The notes under the pieces: generated by a model | What the model was told of the DNA's origin: nothing | Database searches by the model: none | Seen by the model: the letters and a program-made list of their open reading frames with translations, nothing else | Assembly (NCBI GenBank): GCA_001465935.1 | Contig: LNKV01000007.1 | Span: 186,001 to 250,000, forward strand | Direction: 5' to 3' | Length of the DNA: 64,000 bases | From: Clarireedia homoeocarpa | Lineage: Eukaryota > Ascomycota > Leotiomycetes > Helotiales > Rutstroemiaceae | In this document: positions 46,365-58,015 of the stretch, piece after piece | How positions within the stretch are numbered: position 1 is the first letter of the stretch | Layout of the letters: each line of letters opens with the position of its first letter | Made by a program: the position numbers and the translations under genes

Positions 46365-47466
46365 TGTTGAACCAGCACGGCGGGAAGAGACAGTGCAACT
46401 TTTATGAAATATCAACTCGTGAAGCCATGATTCACGTGGAAGCCAGGTCATACGAATGATAGCTTCAAAGCCGCAGCCAATCAAGAACCAGGCGACAAAT
46501 GCCGTGCTGTGCGAATTCGAATCATCTTGGCATCTTCTTCTTAGCTCAAGGGTGTTCCCCAATCCAATCAGCAAAAGAAATCTGCCTGGGTTGGAGGGTT
46601 TCCGCAGCCATTCTCATGCAAAACTCTGCCAATGACAATGTTGGAACGAATCGGAGATTTAGGCAAAATGAGGTAAAGATGTGTAAACATTGCATTACAG
46701 TACTTCCGTACCAAAACGTTATCTCGAGCGAGTTTGGCCCATCCACGACCAACACAAATCCGAATCGCTTATCGGAAAAACGTGCTCCGATGGGCGCGCT
46801 AGTGGCGGGAAATTCCCTTGACGGGGTTCAAACCGCTCAACCAACCTGCGGACCGCTTTTTTCTCCTAATGCCATTCCAATTTGGAATTACGACGAACCA
46901 AAGCTCGCCGGAGTATGGCTCTTACGCAAGTGCTTACAGAGCTTTACCATATAAATTGCCGTTTATGAAAATGCAACCGTCCCCTCGCATAGTGGGTGCG
47001 GCGCCTAAACTCTTGATTCGTACTTTCACTCCGTGGCCATAGGTAGGAGGTATGGCGTTACAGCCACCTTCCTGTCCCGGAACTAGCTATCGACAATTTC
47101 CTGAGAACTTTGCAGCGTCGGCGTCTCGAACAATGACCCCTACAATCTGCTGAAGGACTATCAATCTAAATCACACTTTCATTACGTTGCATTGCATATA
47201 GATGCGATAGACTATTTACACAGCTGATGCGATTGCGGCAGCCATACCATGCTTCAACTGCCAAGTCCCGTTATTGAGCTGGGGTTGCATTCCTTTCGTT
47301 TAGTTGGCGTTTGCTGCCTTTTCATTGGGGCCAAAGTGGGAGGAACTGCAAATAAGCTATAATTCCCACGTGGGATCCGTTCTGTTGGAATCATGAAGTG
47401 TGGGAGCTTTCTGTTTCTTTGTATTACGGTGCCAACGAGTGAAGCCAAGATCACGTCCTCGCAGTC
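46365..47466. other. Divergent intergenic region between MFS and rhodopsin-like genes
   Basis: About 1.1 kb with no recognised gene; frames of 60-150 codons lack homology. Promoters of both neighbours are expected here. Confidence 0.4.
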
Positions 47467-48938
47467 ATGGCGTTTACTTCTACTGGCAAATCGACGCTTG
47501 CCATCAGTATAGTCTTTCCTATACTCGCGATAATTGCTACCACTTTTCGAGGATGCGCGCGCCTCATCAAAGGTGCTCGATTCGGATGGGATGATTGGCT
47601 TTGCGTAATTTCTACGGTGCGTGGAGAACCATTCTACGGTTGCAGGTTTCTGGACGCTCCTGAAACCGCGTCACCATAGAGTATTTCGCAGTTCTAATTG
47701 CCGGAGCAGGTTCTCTGTGTCGCTGGAGGTATCCTGAACATATATGGAGTGGCTATTCATGCCATCGGCGAGCCTATCGATAACTTAGATACGAAGCAGT
47801 TTGTGGTATTCCAGAAGGTAATTAATGCATCGCTATACTTCTACAGAAACCCTAATGGAATTATCATAGGTCATCTTCATCAACCCATGCCTCCTTATGC
47901 CCGCGCTGGCTTTCATCAAAGTCTCCATCTTATGCTTTTACAAGCGCATTTTCATCACACCTGGGTTTCACAAGGCCGCCAACGTTTTGATCGTAATTAC
48001 CGTGCTTTGGGGTATTTCTACGTTTCTGGTGAGTATTACACAATGACTGAGCTGGAGGATTTCTGCTAAGATTGAATCAATGTAGTGCCAGGTTTTCGAA
48101 CAATTCCCAGTTTCCGATAATTGGACAACAGATCTTAGCGGCGCGCATACGAACTTCATTCTAAACTATTCGGCATTCTTGATGGCATGGTCTGCACTTG
48201 ACTTGGCCTTAGATGTTATAATTTTATGCATGCCTGTCTTTGTTATCAAGACCTTACATTTAGAGACAAGGAGAAAGCTTTCCTTGATTGGCATTTTCGC
48301 GCTCGGTGGATTGTATGAATTGCCCAAAGACTTCATTTGGGCGTACAACAGCTAATTATTGCGGCAGATGTGTTATCTCGGAATGCGTTCGCATCTATTA
48401 TCAATGGGTTTTCTTATATAACAACAATTTCGAATCTGTTGAAGTTCTTTATACTTGTATGAATGAGTTTCTTTCTTGGCTCTTCGTTGGGTTTATTTTG
48501 GTATCGATGAATATGACTAACTAATAACGCGCAGCAATTATTACCAACATCCTCATCTGGTCTACCATCGAACCCTGTGTTTCTGTAGTCGCCGCTTGCC
48601 TACCAACACTGGGACCAATATTCCCGAAGGGCCAATCGACCGAAAGCATTCTCCGCAGTTTCCGGTCCTTATTCACTCTGAGAAGTTATAACCGCAGCAA
48701 CCGCAGCAACCGCAGCAACCGCAGCACATCACGAACAGACAAAAATACACGAAAGACTTCTCAGGAGAGCGAGGCACCCATGGCAACAATATCAAAAACT
48801 AGTCAACAGGCGCAGGAAGAGTGGCATCGAATCCACCCAAATGGAGAGACTTATGTGCTCAGCGAAATGCACGGTCAGAGTGCAGATCACGGTATCGTAG
48901 TGAAGAAGACTTTCGAAAGCCAAACGGATATCGTTTGA
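47467..48938 (+). CDS. Pth11-like seven-TM protein (fungal rhodopsin/DUF family)
   Basis: Multi-exon gene of roughly seven exons. Visible blocks in order: IVFPILAIIATTFRGCARLIKG with GWDDWLC, AVLIAGAGSLC, VIFINPCLLMPALAFIKVSI (plus LCFYKRIF), VLIVITVLWGISTFL, SAFLMAWSALDLALDVIILC with MPVFVIKTL, LSLIGIFALGGL, VRIYYQ and IITNILIWSTIEPCVSVVAA with CLPTLGPIF. This is the order of the fungal integral membrane family that includes Pth11-like receptors. The join between exon 1 and AVLIAG (47600-47690) is not settled by eye. The cytosolic tail contains a 9-base repeat (about 48688-48725) that encodes Asn-Arg-Ser repeats. Many proteins of this family have no known ligand; a sensing role is inference. 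Confidence 0.78.
48688..48725. repeat. Coding 9-bp tandem repeat (Asn-Arg-Ser)
   Basis: About four copies of a cgcagcaac-type unit inside the last exon of the Pth11-like gene, encoding NRS repeats in the cytosolic tail. Confidence 0.9.
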
Positions 48939-49615
48939 GGCGGAGTAGTCCGATGCGCAACTGTTACTTTCCTTGTACATCATCTTATTGATCTATTACG
49001 ATAACATCCTTCGGTGAGCAATGGGTAGAGAAATTAGATGGACTACAGCAGAATTCCAGGAATAGGTAGCATAGAAGGAATAGAATCAAAAGCATCTCAT
49101 CGGAAGGAAGCCTGTCGATTTTTTGAAAATTGCGTGTTCTTCACCTCTCTGAGCTTCCTATTGCAGTTGGCGTTGCGGCATACATGGGGTCCTTGTCCGT
49201 CAGCACAATTCTCCACCCACACCGGACCTCAACCTGTCCATGGATTGATCATAGTCTCGGTCTAGTGCATCCTTACATAAGTACCCGCGTATTTACTCTG
49301 AAGTAAGAAATTTGTCCGTGTGTGGTACGATCCGCAGCACTACGATGCAATCTAACTCGTACATGCACCTTTGCCCCCCCGCGTCCATGTCTCCACCATT
49401 TATTACATAGTATGTTCTACTTATCAGCCCTCAACACCGTTTTACCCGTCGCCAATCCGAATCCCCCTCAATATCAAAGCTTTTAAAGTTGAATCATCGA
49501 AAGATACACAAAATTTCGCCAAGAAAACGCCGCCAATCCTCCTTTACAATACGACGACAATCCACCCACCCACCCAAAATCACACAATCGAGAAGAACGA
49601 AAGGTCTAGTCTAAC
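48939..49615. other. Intergenic region upstream of the aminotransferase gene
   Basis: About 680 bases; pyrimidine-rich C/A stretch just before the next start codon (49540-49600) looks like a fungal 5' UTR. No gene recognised. Confidence 0.45.
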
Positions 49616-51297
49616 ATGGCGTCTTCGGAGCAGCAGAAAGATGATCTCGGTCTTTCTGTTCACATGACGGCGAAATTGGCAAAATTGCCCCCGCCGGCTT
49701 TCCTCGCTGCCATTCCCCCAAAGGGCCTGGTGCGGCTGGAACAAGCTGAGAATACGTTGTTACGACCGGAATTGGTGAGGATTTGCAAAAGTGCTATTAA
49801 TGAGGAGTTGGATGAAGAAGTGAGTTCCTGTTTCACTGTGTCACATGTCTACCAATGTTCCTACCAGAATAGGACATAGGAGAACTCTTTGTTCAGGGCA
49901 TGTGAAAATCATGTGACTATGAAGCATGTGCTGATCACGTCTGTAGACTTTGAACTACCCAAAGGGATTTGGAGGAGAACCGAAGTTGCGTGAGGGACTT
50001 GCATCGTTCTTCAATTCCTACTTTGAGCCGTCTTTGCCGGTGACAGCGGATCATATTTCTGTCAGTGCTGGATCAGGAAATTCGTTGGATGCTTTGCTGT
50101 GTTCAATATGCGATGAGGGGGATATCATTCTCACGCCTGGCCCATTCTGGAGTGTGTCCTCCTTGCCTTTCTCTTTGAATTCATCTCATCGTTCTTTTCC
50201 ATCACTGCTCATCCCTTTGCCTATTTACTTCCTTTTCCATTCCCCTTCCCCTCTCCAGAGCTACACATAACCTAAGCTCTCTATTCAATCTACTATCCTC
50301 ATTCTGCCCATGCTATAAACCTCAAACTAACCCATCTCTCCCCCCAGGTGGTTTCCACCTCTACTCCACTATCCACGCCTCCGCAACCATCCTCGCCTCT
50401 CCCGCCCCCGCCTTCCGCGACTCCCTCACCCCCTCCGTAATCACCCGCCTCACGCAAACCTACAACTCCCACCCCACGCCCTCCCGCATCAAAGCCCTCC
50501 TAATCTGCAACCCGCACAACCCCTGCGATGACACCTACTCGCCGGCTGTCCTACGCCAGCTGATGGATTTCGCACACGAGCATAATCTACACTATATATC
50601 CGACGAAGTCAACGCGCTCTGCTCGTTCAATACCGACCCCGAGAAACCGTTTGTAAGTGCATTGAGTTTGGTTAGGGATGGAGAGGGAATTAGGAGGAGT
50701 AGAGTGCATGTTCTCTGGACCGCTAGTAAGGGTTTCGGTAGTGCTGGGGTGCGGACTGTGAGTTTATCTTCTTCTTTCATTCCTTTTCCTTACCGTTTTG
50801 CTCTTGAAGGCTAGGAAGACAATACTACTAGTACCGAAACTAACATAAAACAGGCCTGCATAGTCTCCCAAGCCAACCCATCCCTCCTCGCCGGCATAAC
50901 ATTCTCCTCATTCTGGCAAGTCTCCATCCTCAGCAGCATTTACGTAACTGCGATTCTCACATCCCCGGATCTTCCCCATCTCATCTCGCTTAACACATCG
51001 CGTCTGAAATCCGCATACGAATACCTGACGACGAGACTGGACAAATGGGGAATAGAATACATACCCGTGAAAGCAGGCATGTTGATATTTGTGCGGGTAG
51101 CGAAAGATGCGCAGACATGGGAGGAAGAAGCGGCTGTGGTGGATAAAATCAAGGAGAGTGGAGTGCTGGTGCAACCGGGGAAACGGTGGGGTGGTATTGA
51201 TGGAGAGATGGGGTGGGTGAAGATGTTGTTTGCGGTGAAAGAAGAGGTTATGAGGGAGGCATTGGCGAGAATAGGGAAGGTTTTGGGGAAGGAATGA
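49616..51297 (+). CDS. PLP-dependent class I/II aminotransferase, ACC-synthase-like
   Basis: Four exons, 49616-49819, 49947-50151, 50348-50757 and 50854-51297, give 420 residues in frame. Fold type I motifs: TLNYPKGFGGEPKLREGLAS, ALLICNPHNPCDD (NPxNP), HYISDEVNALC (Asp that pairs with the PLP ring nitrogen) and WTASKGFGSAGVRTA (Schiff-base Lys). This order matches ACC synthase-like aminotransferases found in fungi, which handle amino acids; true ACC synthase activity cannot be told from sequence by eye. It follows the PKS locus by about 8 kb and might act in it or be unrelated. Exon 3 is noticeably C-rich compared with its neighbours. Confidence 0.88.
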
Positions 51298-51732
51298 GAG
51301 AGACCAAATGTTTAATAAGGTATAGTTTGTCAAATATCTGATAGCTGAAGCCTTGGTAACTGGGCAAATTGTATTATGCAATGTATATGCAAAGCCCTAA
51401 ACATTGACCTATTAATGATACGGTTGCACGAATCGTCTTGAATCTGGCAGCAGTCTAAAGACATGTGTAGATCGGTCTATGTAAGAGTAATTAGTCACGA
51501 CTCTTCTCTGAGTAGAATCTGAGGCAAAGGAAGTGTTCCGAATATTTGGGCTCAATATCGAGCAACTCATAGGAAATCGACCCAGAAAGACTAACACCCA
51601 CCCACCTCCTTTCCCTAGACAAGGACGATAAACGAGCCCCACCCGTCGCCCTCCTGCCCTGATATAGATGGCCGAGTTTGGGCTCTTGACCAAATAAGTA
51701 GTTCAGACCTGTATTTAGCAATAATATCAAGA
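51298..51732. other. Convergent 3' region, no gene recognised
   Basis: About 430 bases between the aminotransferase stop and the end of the 2EXR gene remains. Frames present are short shadows. Confidence 0.4.
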
Positions 51733-52900
51733 TCATCTCAGTTTTCTACTCAATTCCTCCCACTCTTGACACGAAGGGTATTGGACTCGCGCTTGCCAGC
51801 CCGGATTATCTTTCCGCAACTGATCGAACCAGCCTTCCATCTTATTTTTCACACGGCGCTGACATTGATATACACTTGGCCTAGAGGATCGCACCATTTC
51901 CCAAATACGATATATGATAAATTCTCTCAAAGATGACATTTGTACCAAAACTTGAACGTTTTCCTATCTCCATCTCCGGACTTCCGAATGTTCAATTGCC
52001 AGAAATTGAATGATCGTGTAGACTTCTGGAGGTAGTCGGCTCAACATTATTGGAAATTCAAAAGTAGTCCACTCACCGACAGCACCGGAGCCAAATTTAT
52101 TCCATTGGCAGCCTTCTCTGTATATCGTATGAGAAGACCACTCTCTTCTAGCCAAGATTATATCGTTTCGTGAATTTAGAATAAACTGTTCTCGTCCTTC
52201 TCTCTTCCTAGCTCCGAAATAATTTTGCCCCTTCCAACTGCTGTTGCTTTCTCGCCCCCCAAATTTGCCCATCTATGCTGCGCATTTCCCATGCAGACAC
52301 ATCATCTGGTAGTTGAATATCTACATTGAGTATAACAAGACCATTTTGAAATCTCCAAGCCCTTGATTCCTTGCAAACCTCAAACACATTCGGTCGAGTA
52401 AATGGCGAAGTGAAAATTCGTTCCACCATATCATGCCTGCAAGTGCCATCGTCTGAAGCCAAACAGCCATTGGTCCTTTGTATATTGGGAAAGTGGTGTC
52501 TTATAGCCCAAAGATTCACAAGACGTGGAGATATTGCAAACCTCCAGATCAAGGATCGGATTTCTATGGGGAGACGAGGAAACGGATGGAATGTAGAAGT
52601 CTTGTTAATGGATACCCTCTTTTCGGCCGGTAATTGGGCACCAGAATCCCATTGATCCTCCCCCATGGTGTATTCATGAGTGGGTTTAGATTCGCAATCC
52701 ATCGAGTGCGTCGAATCATCCGTTACTACCCTAGTTTCACCGTGGCAACCTGTTCCCCCCTTGCGGCATACAAGCCTTCGAAAGTGAATAGTACTGATGG
52801 GACTTATTGCGAAGTTCTCAAGTACAGTCGTGTATGTCAAAAAAGAAGCTGTGAGGTGCCAACAGAAATTCAATGGAAGAGCCAATATAGGATCATTCAA
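51733..52900 (-). pseudogene. 2EXR-domain gene, probably decayed in its 3' half
   Basis: The 2EXR domain is clear at 52610-52320: TFHPFPRLPIEIRSLIWRFA, FTSPFTRPNVFEVCKESRAW and FQNGLVILNVD. 2EXR proteins are a large fungal family of unknown function. Past 52270 the coding signal moves to a different frame (GQNYFGARKREGREQF, NDIILARREWSSHT, EFPIMLSRLPPEVYTIIQFL, EHSEVRRW) and then to another (LREFIIYRIWEMVRSSRPSV), while no good splice signals separate them. A run of six G at about 52255-52260 lies at the first shift. Either several frameshifts have broken the gene or the intron pattern is unusual. Start is uncertain; Met residues lie at several upstream positions. Confidence 0.55.
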
Positions 52901-52945
52901 ATATCTAGTTCACACCTACGCATGGTCAATTTAAAGTACAAGTGA

Positions 52946-53524
52946 GTACACATGGACAGTTATCATTCCAAATGGACGAAACGAGACTGGTTTAGACCGA
53001 AGCATCCGCAGGCGCGCTAATAGGTAAAGCATGTGCAGACACTGACATGCATTGCTGGAAGAGAGCTAGGAAATTTATATAGATAGTCCATAGCTTTGAT
53101 GGCAGCATGTTTTCAAAAATAACGACCAGCATGAGAATGGCACAAGCTGTTCAGGATCTGCTCAAGCGGCACAACTCTCTTTTGAGGGACTAGCTCAGCA
53201 GAGAGTTTCTCCTTGTAGAACGGGTTCCATAGAGGTCCCCAAGCACAGATTACTTCATAGGAGGCGGTTTTTGAACAGCTATTATTATTGTGTATTGCGC
53301 ATATTGCAGTTGAAGATAGCATAAGGGTGACACTGGCAAAGTGGTATAATTTTAGCTAATCTCTATCTTTTGAGTATAAAGAAGTAGAAAAGCAGTCGTT
53401 TTTAAGCATACCTTAGGAATATTCCCTGTGAATGCAGAAGCATATTCCTCCTTTTGTAGCAACCACCTGCAATTGCAATCTTTCTGATGTGAATCTTCGT
53501 TCATTTAGTCATTCATTCGATCGA
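52946..53524. other. Intergenic region, no gene recognised
   Basis: About 580 bases with only short unremarkable frames between the 2EXR gene and SFR1. Confidence 0.4.
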
Positions 53525-54481
53525 TCAATCAGTCCATCTCTGTTGTTGTTTGTCGTACCCAATAATCGCCAAATCAACATTCAATGTCCGGAGCATCATA
53601 GCCATTGTAAATTCCTGCAAAGTATCAGCAATATCCTCTATGTGCGCACATACTAAACATACATCTTCCTCTCCAGGGTTCTCGCCCGTATCACCAAGGC
53701 CTGGGGCTCGCTGCGACTTCTCATTCTCGGTCTCAGGGTCGATATCATACTCAGCATAGATATCTCTCTTCTCCACATCCTTTCCCTCGCCATCCTCATC
53801 ATCCTCATCATTCTTATTAATCACATCGACTTGGTCCCATTGATTCTGAAATTCCTGTTGTCTCTTCTGCATCTCTTTCCAAGCTCTCGGCCCACCCATC
53901 CTGCACCATTAACCAGATCAGCAATAATATCACCACAGGCATCCCAACAGCCAAGCAATCACCTACCTGTTGACCCTATCCCTGACCTTTGCAAACAGCT
54001 CCTCCGCTGCACCCCTACTTGCCCCTCTCCACTTCTCACATAACCGCATCAATTCCCCATCAATGACCCCCTCCTCCCCACTATCCCTCTCAATCTTCCT
54101 CGCCTGCTCCACCACCTCCAATTCCTGCTCCACCTCCTTCAACTCCCTCTCCAAACTCCTCTGCATCTCCACCAACGGCGCAATATCCGGATCTGCGTTT
54201 AGTGCTGCAGATATAGGGGATGTGAATGTTTTCTTCGCGCGAGTTGCGGACGCCCTTGATGCTAGAGCAATTGGGGTCGTAGCGGGAGTAGATAGGGATG
54301 GAGGAGAACTGATTGGCTTGGATGTAGTGGAAGCAGAAACAGAAGTCGATGTGGGAGTGTTGGGTGAATTTCTATTAAGTAGTGGTGATTTAAAGGGCGT
54401 TTTGAAAGGTGAACGGAAAGGTTTATGCAGCGTACTGTTAGCCACTTCGATGCGACGACGTTTCGCTGCTGGAGTAGACAT
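53525..54481 (-). CDS. SFR1: Swi5-dependent recombination protein Sfr1/Mei5 family
   Basis: Two exons, 54481-53967 and 53900-53525 (GTAGGT...GTGCAG intron), give 296 residues. The N-terminal half is Ser/Thr/Pro-rich and basic (AAKRRRIEV; FRSPFKTPFKSPLLNR). A coiled coil of about 40 residues (LERELKEVEQELEVVEQARK) is followed by LCEKWRGASRGAAEEL and VRDRVNRMGG across the junction, and the C-terminus reads MLRTLNVDLAIIGYDKQQQRW. This order fits fungal Mei5/Sfr1 proteins, which with Swi5 stimulate Rad51 and Dmc1 strand exchange in homologous recombination. Between these lies an acidic loop (about residues 200-230). Start is a Met in a clean context; no upstream extension is seen. Confidence 0.82.
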
Positions 54482-54939
54482 GTTCCATCAATTGCGCTGA
54501 GACGAAAGAACTAGTTAGTGCTGTCAAGTGTAAGTCATTGAGTAAAGTCTGTGAAGCATTGTTTCCACTTGAGTTTTGGTGGATGATCAAAGTTTAGTGG
54601 AGGACGTGGTGAAGTCGCGGAACGCGGAATAAATATTGACGAGTCTGGGGAAGTTTGCCCGTGCTCCCTGCAAGCGCGTGCTCTGCTCCACCTTCCGAAA
54701 TCGTCATTTGCATCGAAAGAACTTGCAAGACGTCGCGGTAAATTGGTACTCAAAGATTGTGTGGTATATGAGACGAATTTACCTGATAAATATCTGGAAT
54801 CCCAGATGCGCAGAATTTTCCAATGTGAATTTTTGAAGAAAAAGTACAGTCCACGATTTGATTAATCATTCTTTTTCATTCCTTTTCGTATGAGTTTACA
54901 GGCTATTCTAATTACAACCCGGACGCCTTTTGTTGCTCC
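54482..54939. other. Intergenic region, no gene recognised
   Basis: About 460 bases between SFR1's start and the HRD3 stop codon on the same strand; short frames only. Confidence 0.4.
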
Positions 54940-57638
54940 CTAATGACCTATTCCACCCGCCACCCAATCGTTGAAATTTGGATCACCCGGTTGAGGAAAG
55001 ACACCTCTATCCTGCTGGAACTGCCCGCCTCCAGCTGCCTGCCTTTGTGCGTCTGCACCCGCTCCTGCACCCCTTCGATGAGCTTCCTGCCTCTGCTGTC
55101 TATATACAATCAGGAATACCAATGCAGCCGCCAATCCAATAATTATGAGACTTTCTATTATTCCATCTTCGATGAGATCATCATATAGCCCGTCAGCGTC
55201 ACCTCCTGGCATGGGATCGTTGGCCGAGATATAATTGTCGTCATAATCGTTATCTGCATAGTAGGGGCGGTCATCTTGCAGGAAGTTGCTTATCCACTCA
55301 GATAATGACCATTGTTTTTGAGGTGCTATTTCATATTAGCATTCAATGTGCAACATTGTGAACGACGCAAACTTACTAGGCTCATCAATAATTGAGTTCA
55401 CTTTGCCATGCGTGAAACTATTCCACGCGCTCCTTATCCGCAGTTTGAACAAGCTGAGAGTAACTGGTAGATATGCTTCTTCGTTTGTCTCCAATGCATG
55501 GTCGTAATATCGTTTTGCTAGATGGAAATCCTGATCCAGCCCAACACCATTCTCATGCATCCAACCCAAGTTATACAAAGCTTGAGCACTGGGGGGATAT
55601 TCAGATGCAGCTGTGTAACATGATGCAGCCTTGTCCATATCTGCCTGTGTTCCGATACCATTAAGATAGTAGTCGCCCATCTTAACCATTGAATCAATAT
55701 TGGACTGCTTAGCCGACCTAGTCCAATAAATCAAAGCAAGCGCCGCGTTTTGCAGTAGTGGTGGTCGTGACTCCGAAGCAAATGATAGCCATGATGGTAG
55801 AGTCAACCTCGACTTTTGCTGGTCGAGAATATATGCTACGTTTGCCTGAGCTTTTTCGTAGCCTTGCTCAGCTGCATGCATGTAGCCTAGTAAAGCCAGT
55901 TCATAATCTCCTTGCTCGTAGGCCATGTTCGCCTCAGCGAAAGACGTCAGAAGAGGCTCCGCCTTTTCGGCGACATTTTTATAATACATTGTCGCCATCT
56001 GACAGCTTCGATCGCGCCCAACCCCTTGGTCAATGAGCTCGCCCAAGAAATAATAAGCCTCGATGTTGCCGTATCGTTGAGCGAGTTCAAAATACTTGTT
56101 TGCAACTTTTATGTCGCTGTCAGTACCTTGATCCAGGTACATTGCTCCTAGACTAACTTGAGCAGGAGCATAACCTTGATCCGCGGAAGCTTTGAAAAGT
56201 TGTTGAGCTAGCATTGAATTTTTTGGAATACCCAAACCTTCGAGATACATCAAGCCCATCCCATACTGAGAGCCAGCATCGCCGCTCTTAATACCGCGCT
56301 GGAACCAGGTTTGCGCCTTCTCGAAGCTTTGATCAACTCCTTCCCCTCTTAGGAACATTTGTCCTAGATACCCCGCGGATTTGGTAGCAACCTTCTCCAG
56401 ACCGAGTTTGTCGGAGCCGATGATCTGCCCATTTCTTGCCCAGTATAATTTTGCAACTTTCATAAAATACCATTTCGCGTTCTTCATGTTTCGCGCCAGA
56501 CCCTTCTGGCCATCATAATGAATGCGACCCAAGCTGAATGTGGCCTTGAAATCACCTTTCCTGGACATCAAGTCAAGATACTCAAGGACATCATCCAGTG
56601 CTGCATTAGCGTCTGAACTAGGTCCTCCTCGGAGAGCATTGTTCCCAGCACTGCTAAAACTCGCTCCTTCACCATAAATTCCACCCTCATTGTCCGCCAG
56701 ATGAAACGAATCCTGGACATAGGCCATCCCCCCAGGTGGTCCGGAACGATGCCATTCAATTGCCTTCTGCGCCACATTTTTGTAGTATTTGACGCCCATA
56801 TCACAATTCCTCGCCACGCCAATCCCACTATGGTAGCGGAAAGCCACAGTCATAGCAGATCTCGTGTTTCCGCCTTCGGCCGCGAAAGTATGGTATAACA
56901 AAGCCTTTGCTTGATCCCGTTCGACAGCGCCTCCAATGCCAGTAGCATACATAAATCCAACCATATGCTGTGCCGAGCTGTTTCCATTCAATGTTGCTAA
57001 TTGGTGGTATCTTCTAAAGGCTTCCGAGTAATCTTTTGGATGTGAGAAGTTTCCATAGAAATTCATCTGTGCTAAGAGGAAGATCGCATCCGAACTGTTG
57101 ACTTGGGCGGCTTTCTCTAACAAAATCACTGCGTCTGCAACTTGGCTTGGAATTCTGTGCTGCGCTGGGCTTCTTCCATCTGTCGGCGGTCCTTGAAATA
57201 ATAATCTAGGTAAACTGGCGACGACATATTGAGTTATTGTTTGCACTATTCCGGTAGGCTTGTATGCGGCTCGAGGATGTGATCGCTCGTACCGTCGCAG
57301 GCTTTGGAGGGCTTTCTCGACTAGTTCGGATTCTTGAATTCTGTCAGCATCTGCAGTATATTTCCTTAAAATGGGTCTCACCATCTGCCTTTATGGTATG
57401 TTCCCGAAACTGTTCCTGGGCTGTGGAAGCTTGAGCTTGAACCGATGGCTGTGGGCTCCCGGTCGCAGTGAGTGAGGTTTCAATTTCTTCGTGTACTTGT
57501 GCCCATGCTATTGAAAACATGAACTGCCAGCAAACTATGACGATGCACAATGTTATTGGTCTCGAAGCTCCCAAGATGCGATTATGAATACTCACGAATG
57601 AAGAGTGGCAGTAATAGCCGTTGGTTTGGACGCCTCAT
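54940..57638 (-). CDS. HRD3: ERAD ubiquitin ligase adaptor Hrd3/Sel1
   Basis: The gene begins with exon 57638-57596 (MRRPNQRLLLPLF), spliced to an exon from 57534 (CWQFMFSIAWAQVHEE); together they form a signal peptide. The long exon (57.35-55.38 kb) carries Sel1-like repeats, for example AIFLLAQMNFYGN, AQHMVGFMYATGIGG, AMTVAFRYHSGIGV, GSQYGMGLMYLEGLGI and ALYNLGWMHENGVGLD. The last exon (55325-54940) holds the TM segment ESLIIIGLAAALVFLIVY and a Gln/Gly-rich cytosolic tail. Hrd3 recruits misfolded ER glycoproteins to the Hrd1 ligase. Joining exon 2 to the long exon requires an intron of only 31 bases (about 57385-57355), so an unseen splice choice or sequence error is possible there. Confidence 0.9.
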
Positions 57639-58015
57639 CCTGTCCGAGCCTCTGCGCAAAAGATTTACCCCGAATATGAATTGATGCGTAGTATTGTGGT
57701 CATGATTCCATGTTTTTGAAGACAATCACAAAGGGAAGAAGTGATTGCGCAGTGTTGGCGGGGGTTTGTAATGTTGGGTCTTGTACAAAGCTGTCATCTT
57801 CGGCAAACAGCACGCGACAAGCAACTCCGACCGAGCCCGGAAAATAATTGTCGTTGTTTGCAAATCCACGACCGGAATATTCATTCTCCTCATTTCATGC
57901 AACTTCAACACAGAGATGCCTTTTTTTTAATTCATGTGTCTAAGGCAAACTATTTTTGGAGTATGATCAATCCTAACTGAACACTGCTGATGTCCCCTTT
58001 ACATATCCGAGTTCG
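57639..58015. other. Intergenic region, no gene recognised
   Basis: About 380 bases between HRD3 and the WDR89-like stop; promoter of HRD3 expected. Confidence 0.4.
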
